Below, in pieces: positions 47,297 to 53,590 of a stretch of 53,590 nt of DNA (positions within the stretch are counted from its first letter, which is position 1; every line of letters begins with the position of its first letter). Source of the DNA: Chthoniobacterales bacterium. GTDB taxonomy: Bacteria; Verrucomicrobiota; Verrucomicrobiia; Chthoniobacterales; JACTMZ01. The notes below the pieces were generated by a model, which searched no databases, was not told the DNA's origin, and saw only the letters and a program-made list of their open reading frames with translations. A program made the translations under genes and the position numbers. Location: the NCBI GenBank assembly GCA_014879535.1, contig JACSRX010000053.1, positions 1 to 53,590 on the forward strand. Direction: 5' to 3'.

Positions 47297-47590
47297 ATGA
47301 ATGCCCCGCATTTGGATGTCCGCTACGTGGCGGATCTCGTCCGCCTCCGCCTGACCGAGGAGGAAATCGCCGAATTCCAGCCTCAACTGGATCATGTGCT
47401 TTCCTACATCGAGCAACTCAACGAGGTGAACACCGACGGCATCGAACCGACGGCCCATGCCTCCGCCGTTTACAACGTCTTCCGCCCCGATGCGGCGCGT
47501 GACTATTTCACCCAGGAGCAGGCCGTGGCGAACGCTCCGCATTCCGGCAGCGGGCTGTTCCTGGTCCCCAAGGTGGTGGTGGAGGGATGA
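47297..47590 (+). CDS. gatC: Aspartyl/glutamyl-tRNA amidotransferase subunit C
   Basis: The small scaffold subunit of GatCAB, which converts misacylated Glu-tRNA-Gln or Asp-tRNA-Asn to the correct amide form. From the ATG at 47297 the product is 97 residues, the family size. It has the expected VADLVRLRLTEEEIAEFQPQ start, the IEQLNEVNTDGIEPTAH core, and the C-terminal FLVPKVVV. An upstream in-frame ATG (47240) adds an unlike extension. Its stop overlaps the gatA start by four bases. Confidence 0.94.
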   Translation: MNAPHLDVRYVADLVRLRLTEEEIAEFQPQLDHVLSYIEQLNEVNTDGIEPTAHASAVYNVFRPDAARDYFTQEQAVANAPHSGSGLFLVPKVVVEG

Positions 47591-49017
47591 TGGAGATCGG
47601 CGGACTCACCATTGCCGCGGCGCGGCGCATGCTCAAGGCGGGCAGTCTTTCGCCGGTCACTCTGCTGGACGAGGTCAATGGCGCGATCAATCGCGTGGAC
47701 CAAGAAGTCGGCGGATACCTTTCCCGCGACTACCAGCGCGCTCGCGCCGCCGCGGAGCATGCCGACGTCCACCTTCCTCTCGGCGGCATCCCGGTGGCCA
47801 TCAAGGACGCGATCAATGTCGAGGGAGAACCCTGCTCCTGCGCCTCGAAGATATTGGAGGGCTACACCGCGCCGTATGACGCCACGGTGATTTCCAAGCT
47901 GAGGACGGCAGGTGCCATCCCCTTCGGGCGCACGAACATGGACGAGTTCGCGATGGGATCTTCCACCGAAAATTCCTCCATCCAGATCACGCGCAACCCG
48001 CACGATCCCGAGCGGATTCCCGGCGGGTCGAGCGGCGGCTCCGCCGCGGTGGTCGCAGCCGGGGAGGCGCTTGCGGCGCTCGGGTCGGACACGGGCGGAT
48101 CGATCCGCCAGCCGGCCGCGTTGTGCGGGTGCGTCGGATTGAAGCCGAGTTACGGACGCGTCTCCCGATACGGTTTGGTGGCGTTCGCCTCGTCGCTCGA
48201 CCAGATCGGGCCGCTCACCCGAACCGTCGAGGATGCCGCCCTTGTTTTGCAGGCCATCGCCGGCCATGACCCGCTGGATTCCACGTCGCTCGACGTTCCG
48301 GTGCCCGATTATTCGGCGGAACTCGAGGCCGGCGTCAAAGGCATGAAGCTCGGGGTTCCCAAGGAATACTTCGTGGAGGGCATGGATCCGGATGTCGCGG
48401 AGCGCGTGCGCGAAGCCATCGACGTGTATCGCGACCTTGGGGCCGAGATTGTCGATGTTTCGCTTCCACACACCAAATACGCGGTGGCCGACTACTACAT
48501 CATCGCCACGGCGGAAGCCTCTGCCAACTTGGCGCGATTCGACGGTGTGCGCTACGGGCATCGCACGGTGGGTGCCAAGGATCTGGCGGACCACTATGGG
48601 CGCACGCGCGGCGAGGGTTTCGGCCGCGAGGTGAAGCGGCGCATCATCCTCGGCACGTATGTCCTGAGCAGCGGCTACTATGACGCTTATTACCTGCGGG
48701 CGCAGAAAGTGCGCACACTCATCCGCAGGGATTTCGAGGAGGCGTTCAAGCAGGTGGACGGGCTGCTTTCACCAACGTCACCGGTGCCGGCTTTCAAGAT
48801 TGGGGAGAGGATGAAGGATCCGCTCCAGATGTATCTGGCGGACATTTTCACCATCGCGGTGAATCTTGCGGGCATCTGCGGCATCAGCGTCCCGTGCGGG
48901 ACGGTTCAGGCGGAGGAAAGCAATCTTCCCGTGGGGTTGCAGATCATGGCGCCCGCCTTCGAGGAATCGCGGCTGCTGCGGATCGCCCGGGCCTTCGAGG
49001 CGACACGCCTTTTGTGA
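47587..49017 (+). CDS. gatA: Aspartyl/glutamyl-tRNA amidotransferase subunit A
   Basis: The amidase subunit that releases ammonia from glutamine for tRNA transamidation; 476 residues. The amidase signature Ser-cisSer-Lys triad is intact: Lys73 in PVAIKDAINVEG, the cis-Ser and nucleophile in GSDTGGSIRQPA, and PGGSSGGSAAVVA before it. The later DQIGPLTRTVEDAALVLQ region is canonical. It overlaps gatC by four bases. gatB, the third subunit, is not in this window, and the convergent protease gene begins seven bases later, so gatB must be elsewhere. Confidence 0.97.
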   Translation: MMEIGGLTIAAARRMLKAGSLSPVTLLDEVNGAINRVDQEVGGYLSRDYQRARAAAEHADVHLPLGGIPVAIKDAINVEGEPCSCASKILEGYTAPYDATVISKLRTAGAIPFGRTNMDEFAMGSSTENSSIQITRNPHDPERIPGGSSGGSAAVVAAGEALAALGSDTGGSIRQPAALCGCVGLKPSYGRVSRYGLVAFASSLDQIGPLTRTVEDAALVLQAIAGHDPLDSTSLDVPVPDYSAELEAGVKGMKLGVPKEYFVEGMDPDVAERVREAIDVYRDLGAEIVDVSLPHTKYAVADYYIIATAEASANLARFDGVRYGHRTVGAKDLADHYGRTRGEGFGREVKRRIILGTYVLSSGYYDAYYLRAQKVRTLIRRDFEEAFKQVDGLLSPTSPVPAFKIGERMKDPLQMYLADIFTIAVNLAGICGISVPCGTVQAEESNLPVGLQIMAPAFEESRLLRIARAFEATRLL

Positions 49018-49024
49018 GGCGAAA

Positions 49025-51748
49025 TCAGCGCAAGCCGACCCGGTAAAAGCCCCGCTGTGCCCCGGCGCCTGCGATGTTTGTGAAGGACATCTCCCATTGC
49101 ATGGGACCCGCGGTCAAACCGGCGGGAGTGAGATTTGTCCAGTTGGCGGAAGTCGGGTCGCCCGCAGCCCACACATCGTAGGACTTGGCAGGAACCGACG
49201 GCCAGCTCACCACCGGGGCGTTGGCGGTGCCCGGCACAATCAGGCCGGTCTTGAAGGCGCGTTCCGGGGCGAGGACATCATAGATGCCGTTCTGCTTTGC
49301 ATCGGCGATCGACCGGACCGGAATGCGCAGGAATTCCTGCGGATCGATGTTGTTGTCGCCGTTCCCCGCAGGGGCCTGCGCCGTCAGTCTTCCGTTGTTG
49401 GGCGCGGACGGGTGCGAGTTGTCCGTCTGGTAGGCCGCCGCCGCGAGGTAAATTTCCTCCGGCACCGTCCCGAACTCGGTCTCGAGATCGAGCACGCCCT
49501 CCATGATGCCGAAACTGTCCGGTGACTTGAACAGGCTCGTGGGGCCGTTGGTGCCCGTCCATCCGGCAAAGGTGTTGACGCTCTCGCCGGCAAGCTGGGG
49601 CTTGTTGCTTGGGATGGCCAGAAACCCGAGCTTGGCCCACGGGGCGGGGGTGCTCGCTGCGCTGAGAAGTGTGTTGCTGACAAAAATGAAATGGTCGTTC
49701 CCGGGCCCCGCGTTGTTGTTGCCCGGTGACCATGTGGCCACATACAGCTTCGTCCCGCGAAGCGCCGCGTAAATGGTCATGCCGGGATTCGACAGCAGGT
49801 AGCCGCCGAAGTCCGGCGCGCCATCCATGATGAAGGCATGGAATGCCGGGGTGGCTGCGGGAACGGATGCGGAGGAGGGGCTGCTTCCGTATGGGTTGAT
49901 GGCGACAACCGCATAGGAGTAGACGGTCGAGGCTGTCGCTGTGCTGTCGATGAATTCCGTCCCCTCTGCCGTCCCGATCGGAATGCCGTTGCGTTGGATC
50001 TGATAGGAGGTGGCTGCCGGATTGGCCGTCCAAGACACGCGCACGACCGTTGCAGACAGGATTTTGGTCGCGACGCCGACCGGTGTGGAGGGCGCCTGTT
50101 GCTGGTTTCCGAATCCCGTGAGAATATACCGGCCGAGGCTGTCATAGTCCGTATAGCCGCTGGCGGGTGGGGTGGGTTTGCCGATGCCGGTGACCCGCAG
50201 ATACACGGTTTGTTGGGATGTCAGTGTGAACGTGGCGCTGGCATGGAGCTGGCTCACCGGATTGGCGGTGGCGAGGGTGGTGCCGCTGCTGTTCTGGACC
50301 TGGAGTTCCAGATCGATGTTGGCATGGGCCTCGGGTGTCAGTTGGATGGTGTGCGTTCCTGTGCCAAGCACAATGCTGAAAAAGTCAAAATCCGTGCTCT
50401 GTCCGATCATGCCGGCCACTTGGGTTCCTGCGACAGCGACAGCCTGAGTTTGGCTGTTTCCGTGGTCGTCAGGCAGGAGGGGAATCCTCACAGCCATGAT
50501 CGCCAAGTCGTCCTCCGGGTTGTTGGCCCGGGTGTATTCGCCTTTGCTCCATTGCGTGAGGTTCATGTAGTAGCCCACACCCATGATCGGCGCCCATCCG
50601 GTCTCCCCGTCGCCGTGGCCCTCGTAGTATTCTTCGCGGGGCAGGCTGCCCGAGGCGTTGCGACCATCATGGTTGAGGCCCACGGTGTGTCCGATTTCGT
50701 GCGAGGCGATCTCGGCGCAGAATTTCGGGTCAGTGTCGATGAACGACCAGCAGATTTTCTCGCTGTTGTTGTGGCTGGTGAAGGTGCCGATGAACGCGAC
50801 CCCGCCCGAACCCGGTGCCGCCGCGTCATTGCTCGTGATGATGCAGTGAGTCCGGCGGTTGGGCGGCGCGGCATTGTAGGTGGAGCGGGATGTTGTGACG
50901 TTCACGTCGAAGATCTCGTAATCGCGGGCGATGCGCTCCCATGCCTCCATGATTTGCGATGTGCTCATTTGAGCGGCTGGGGCGACAATGGTGGCACCTC
51001 CGGCCCACGCGGTCCCGGAGATCGTTTCTCCGTCAAAATCCAGATAGATCACACCAAGTGCACCCGGACGGCTGCTCAGGTCCGGCGCCGGGGCGGAAAG
51101 TGCGGAAGCGGGCGCATTTGCTGCAGGCGCCGCGTCCGGTGCGGAGATGCCCCGCGCCGAGCCCTCCGGTGCCGGCGTGGCGCACACCACGTCCGTGAGC
51201 AGCCATTCGCGGACGGCATGGCGGCCGTCGTGATCGGCGAGTATTTCGTAGGCAAGGTTTTGCGAGGCGATTTCGACCAGTCCCCGGGCGCCTCCGGGAT
51301 GCCATGACATGAAGAGGCGATCGCCTTCGGGACGATCCTCGATGCGGGCGGCAACACGCGTTCCGTCGGCATCGCCCCAGCGGCCCGTGATGCGGGCTTG
51401 GAGGTGCGTATCGGGGAAGAGGTCCAGTGCCACAAGGTCGCCGATGGAGGCGCTTTGCAGTGCTGCCGCCGCTCCACCCTCGAGGGGAAACTCGCGGAAA
51501 GGCATCGCCTGTCCCAAGTCATTCCGGCGTCGCGGGGCATCCAACATGTATTCCTTCGCAGTTGAGGCGAAAGTGGGACGCGCAGCCATGGTGTCGCCGG
51601 CATGTGACGCTGATCCGGGCTGCGCGGATTCACTTGTTGTCGTTCTTCCTGTCGCAGCTTTGTGCAAGTTCAGTTCACGAAGGAGGAGGGCGCCTCCGGC
51701 AACAAGCAATGTGCCCGCAAGGAGCCACACAGCGGGGAACTTTTTCAT
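49025..51748 (-). CDS. Secreted zinc metalloprotease (metzincin-like) with fibronectin III domain
   Basis: A 907-residue secreted or surface protein. An N-terminal anchor or signal peptide (WLLAGTLLVAGGALLL) is followed by a pro-region. The catalytic domain begins near residue 225 (LGVIYLDFDGETISG) and carries the zinc motif HEIGHTVGLNHD (His350, Glu351, His354, His360) and a Met-turn-like PIMGVGYYMN. A pre-peptidase-type beta domain (GTHTIQLTPEAHANIDLELQV) and a fibronectin III domain (ATSYQIQRNGIPIG ... YSYAVVAINPYGSSP) follow, then a domain of unknown type and an ending (AGAQRGFYRVGLR) resembling those of secreted verrucomicrobial proteins. The substrate is unknown. It is convergent with gatA and monocistronic. 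Confidence 0.87.
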   Translation of the reverse strand: MKKFPAVWLLAGTLLVAGGALLLRELNLHKAATGRTTTSESAQPGSASHAGDTMAARPTFASTAKEYMLDAPRRRNDLGQAMPFREFPLEGGAAAALQSASIGDLVALDLFPDTHLQARITGRWGDADGTRVAARIEDRPEGDRLFMSWHPGGARGLVEIASQNLAYEILADHDGRHAVREWLLTDVVCATPAPEGSARGISAPDAAPAANAPASALSAPAPDLSSRPGALGVIYLDFDGETISGTAWAGGATIVAPAAQMSTSQIMEAWERIARDYEIFDVNVTTSRSTYNAAPPNRRTHCIITSNDAAAPGSGGVAFIGTFTSHNNSEKICWSFIDTDPKFCAEIASHEIGHTVGLNHDGRNASGSLPREEYYEGHGDGETGWAPIMGVGYYMNLTQWSKGEYTRANNPEDDLAIMAVRIPLLPDDHGNSQTQAVAVAGTQVAGMIGQSTDFDFFSIVLGTGTHTIQLTPEAHANIDLELQVQNSSGTTLATANPVSQLHASATFTLTSQQTVYLRVTGIGKPTPPASGYTDYDSLGRYILTGFGNQQQAPSTPVGVATKILSATVVRVSWTANPAATSYQIQRNGIPIGTAEGTEFIDSTATASTVYSYAVVAINPYGSSPSSASVPAATPAFHAFIMDGAPDFGGYLLSNPGMTIYAALRGTKLYVATWSPGNNNAGPGNDHFIFVSNTLLSAASTPAPWAKLGFLAIPSNKPQLAGESVNTFAGWTGTNGPTSLFKSPDSFGIMEGVLDLETEFGTVPEEIYLAAAAYQTDNSHPSAPNNGRLTAQAPAGNGDNNIDPQEFLRIPVRSIADAKQNGIYDVLAPERAFKTGLIVPGTANAPVVSWPSVPAKSYDVWAAGDPTSANWTNLTPAGLTAGPMQWEMSFTNIAGAGAQRGFYRVGLR

Positions 51749-51831
51749 GGCTCAACCCCAAACCTATGCAGTTCGGGGAACTGCACAACCGGTTTCGAGC
51801 CTGAAATTGAGAGTTGATTGATGTCGGAGAA

Positions 51832-52317
51832 TCAGGATCCCCCGACGATGTTCTCGATTTCCTTGAGAACTTGGGTGGGTGGAAGCCATTCGTTGCCGGG
51901 GTTTCCCGTGATGGCTTTCCCGTCCGCATCGATGAGCACGAGATACGGAATGCCGCTCGCAGCGTAGCGCATGAAGGCTTCACCCCGCGCTTTGTCGAAC
52001 GCCACGGCTGGCCATGGCATGCCGGCTTCCTTGATGTAGTTCTGCATGGATTCCGCGTCGCGGTCGGCGCTGACGAAGACCAACTCGAAGTCCGGGTGCT
52101 CGGCTTTGAACTTGCTATACCACTCCACCAACACGGGGGTGAACATGCGGCAGGGCGGGCACCAGTGGGCGGAAAAATACAGGGCGGTGTATCTCGGCGT
52201 CGTCTTGACCTCGGGTCCGGTGAGGTCGCCCTTGATTTCATCGAAGAAGGTGGCGCGTGCTTGGGGCGCACCCAGACAGCAGATTGCGGTGAGGATGGGG
52301 AGGAGAGTGCGTTTCAT
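51832..52317 (-). CDS. Exported thioredoxin/nucleoredoxin-like protein
   Basis: A 161-residue protein from the ATG at 52317; the longer upstream reading is a shadow. The signal peptide (LLPILTAICCLGAPQARA) exports it to the periplasm. The thioredoxin fold has the CPPC active site in YFSAHWCPPCRMFTP, the pattern of nucleoredoxin/tryparedoxin-like proteins, followed by FELVFVSADRD and the cis-Pro region SGIPYLVLID. It should act as a disulphide reductase or thiol peroxidase partner. It diverges from the BamE-like gene with 105 bases between. Confidence 0.9.
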   Translation of the reverse strand: MKRTLLPILTAICCLGAPQARATFFDEIKGDLTGPEVKTTPRYTALYFSAHWCPPCRMFTPVLVEWYSKFKAEHPDFELVFVSADRDAESMQNYIKEAGMPWPAVAFDKARGEAFMRYAASGIPYLVLIDADGKAITGNPGNEWLPPTQVLKEIENIVGGS

Positions 52318-52422
52318 GGCAGAAGGATGGAACCATTCGAGCTGGTTGGCAACTCGGGCATGGGGGTGCGGCGCCGAATCGAGGTTGTTATTTCCGCAAG
52401 CGGACGCATAGTGACCTGAGTC

Positions 52423-53181
52423 ATGAGAATGCTCCTCCCGGCATTTCTTCTCTGCTTGGCGCTGCAGGTCCAAGGCGGCCCGATCGTCCGCGAGCCCGGG
52501 GCGATTTATCTGTCCGACTTCGACCTTCCGCCGATCCGGCTCGCACTGCGCGAGGCGGCGCCGTGCTACTTCGAACTCGGCGCCAAGCGCTACGCAGGGA
52601 CGCTGCGTTTCCCGCAGTCCGTGAAACTCGACGCCGTGGCCCCCGACGGCATGTTGCGCATCCGGGGCAATGCCCGGCAAGGGGGCGTTGCGGCGTGGAT
52701 CGATCCGCAGGTTGTGGATGGCATGCCGCCGGACTTCATTGCCAACCTCCGCAAGGCGGACGAACGCCGGAGACAGGTCGAGGAACTCATCGGGCGCAAT
52801 GAAGTGGCCATCGGCATGACCCTCGACGAAGTGGCCCGCAGCCTCGGCAAGCCGCAGAAGCGCTCCACCCGGACCGGCCGCGATGGTTCCACGCAGGTTT
52901 TCGAATACATCAAATACAAACTCGTCCCGCAGACCGTTTTCACGCCGTCCTATGCCTCCACGATTGCCGGTTACCGGCCCGAGCCGGGCAAGAAACTCGA
53001 GACCGTGGTGATGCGCAGCGGTTACGGCTACGGCGCATCCACCATCTATGTGAAAGTCCCCGTCGGCACCGTGACCGTCAACTTCCTCAACGGCGTGGCC
53101 GAATCCATCGAAGAATCCGAAGGCACCTTGACCGGCGCCAACGCCTCCATTGTGGTGCCCCCGATCAACGTCACGTGGTAA
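52423..53181 (+). CDS. Exported protein with BamE/SmpA-like domain
   Basis: A 252-residue exported protein of unknown function. It has a signal peptide (LLPAFLLCLALQVQGG). The first part (about 20-105) is not recognised. A helical link (EERRRQVEELIGRNEVAIGMT, starting about residue 110) leads to a segment with the SmpA/OmlA pattern: IGMTLDEVARSLGKPQKR, then a VFEYIKYKL strand. The last strands (VTVNFLNGVAESIEESEG) complete a two-layer fold. It lacks a lipobox Cys, unlike real BamE, so a link to outer-membrane assembly is not claimed. It diverges from the thioredoxin-like gene. Confidence 0.72.
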   Translation: MRMLLPAFLLCLALQVQGGPIVREPGAIYLSDFDLPPIRLALREAAPCYFELGAKRYAGTLRFPQSVKLDAVAPDGMLRIRGNARQGGVAAWIDPQVVDGMPPDFIANLRKADERRRQVEELIGRNEVAIGMTLDEVARSLGKPQKRSTRTGRDGSTQVFEYIKYKLVPQTVFTPSYASTIAGYRPEPGKKLETVVMRSGYGYGASTIYVKVPVGTVTVNFLNGVAESIEESEGTLTGANASIVVPPINVTW

Positions 53182-53233
53182 CGCGTGCTTTCCGGGCTTT
53201 ACAAAACCGTCCCGTCGCGGCATCCCAATCGGC

Positions 53234-53470
53234 ATGGAAGAAATGGACGACTTCCTGCATGCGCGCTACGAGGTGAGACGTGCGGACGGGACCACCTTCG
53301 GTCCGGTGAGTGCGTGGACGCTCGCCGAGTGGCGCGAATCCAACCGCGTCTCGGATCAGGACGAAATCCGCCGGGTCAATGGTGACACAGACATCGACTG
53401 GGTCAGCATGCGTGATTCCCATTTCCTGCACACCCTGCCTGACGAGCCGGTGAGTTGGGACGAGGAATAG
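53234..53470 (+). CDS. Small GYF_2 domain-like protein
   Basis: A 78-residue product from the ATG at 53234; a reading starting 84 bases upstream overlaps the BamE-like gene in another frame and is unlikely. The sequence ARYEVRRADGTTFGPVSAWTL, WRESNRVSDQDEIRR and DIDWVSM follows the GYF_2 domain, found in many bacterial membrane and regulatory proteins and thought to bind proline-rich or short peptide ligands. No membrane segment is present. It ends 52 bases before the tRNA-Gly gene. Confidence 0.65.
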   Translation: MEEMDDFLHARYEVRRADGTTFGPVSAWTLAEWRESNRVSDQDEIRRVNGDTDIDWVSMRDSHFLHTLPDEPVSWDEE

Positions 53471-53522
53471 GCACTTTCCCCTTGCCGTCGGCCGACGTCC
53501 GGCGAAGATTGGGCCCGATCCC

Positions 53523-53590
53523 GCGGGTGTAGTTCAATGGTAGAACGGCAGCTTCCCAAGCTGCATACGAGGGTTCGATTCCCTTCACCC
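53523..53590 (+). tRNA. tRNA-Gly (anticodon CCC), 3' end outside the window
   Basis: The first 68 bases of a tRNA: acceptor GCGGGTG, D arm GTTC...GAAC, anticodon stem GCAGC/GCTGC with loop TTCCCAA (anticodon CCC), and T arm GAGGG-TTCGATT-CCCTT. The 3' acceptor strand has CACCC and lacks the last GC and discriminator base because the window ends. CCC decodes only GGG, so other glycine tRNAs must exist elsewhere. Confidence 0.93.

Overview
The window is GC-rich and densely coded on both strands. It looks like a chromosomal piece of a free-living, Gram-negative-type bacterium. Several features point to the Verrucomicrobiota, as an inference from gene content rather than a database result: a type IV pilin-like pseudopilin of the kind expanded in the PVC group, a 39-residue Lys/Ala histone H1-like protein, huge secreted multimodular proteins with calcium-binding (thrombospondin type-3-like) repeats, a PA14/sugar-dehydrogenase/diheme-cytochrome fusion, and frequent absence of Shine-Dalgarno sequences. 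I see no insertion sequence, prophage, integrase or CRISPR array.

Layout. 1-7 kb: end of a DUF4159 gene, uracil phosphoribosyltransferase (upp, minus), an MsbA-like ABC exporter overlapping purH, dnaX overlapping the ybaB-type gene, and tRNA-Thr(UGU). 7-8.6 kb (minus): pseudopilin plus an overlapping membrane-anchored protein with a secretin-N-like segment. 8.8-11.5 kb: Wzc-like tyrosine kinase/chain-length regulator and a small Wza-like export protein. 11.6-15.2 kb: secreted GH13 alpha-glucan enzyme. 15-20 kb: typA, recQ, nagZ. 20.2-26.7 kb: complete F1Fo ATP synthase operon atpBEFHAGDC with a truncated delta subunit and a strong hairpin between atpE and atpF. 26.7-31 kb: a kinase-fold-like unknown (minus), a P1B-4-type metal ATPase and an exported unknown. 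31.1-34.6 kb: the PA14/GSDH/diheme fusion, preceded by a good promoter framed by an inverted repeat. 34.6-38.6 kb (minus): suhB-like, ispF, cysS, a hexapeptide-repeat protein and a small P-loop protein. 38.6-41 kb (minus): H1-like gene, coaC, gmk, yicC. 41.1-43.1 kb: yeast-type cytosine deaminase, divergent alkaline phosphatase homologue, CPXCG protein. 43.1-46.2 kb (minus): glutaredoxin-like, rpsA, WaaP-like kinase. 46.2-49 kb: MECR-like reductase, gatC, gatA. 49-53.6 kb: secreted metzincin-type protease, thioredoxin-like protein, BamE-like exported protein, GYF_2 protein and a 3'-truncated tRNA-Gly(CCC).

The genes are mostly housekeeping: energy (ATP synthase), translation (rpsA, cysS, gatCA, typA, tRNAs), nucleotides (purH, gmk, upp, cytosine deaminase), cofactors and isoprenoids (coaC, ispF), DNA maintenance (dnaX, recQ) and envelope (Wzc/Wza, ABC exporter, NagZ, WaaP-like). 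They are interleaved with a secreted polysaccharide and sugar-oxidation layer (GH13, PA14-GSDH-cytochrome). No single obvious defence island or new multi-gene machine is present. The best leads for undescribed biology are the kinase-like unknown at 26754-27782, the operator-like repeat and apparently leaderless promoter at 31054-31110, the exported nuclease-like unknown at 30369-31052, the metal-site-degenerate alkaline phosphatase homologue, and the atpE-atpF hairpin with the shortened delta subunit.
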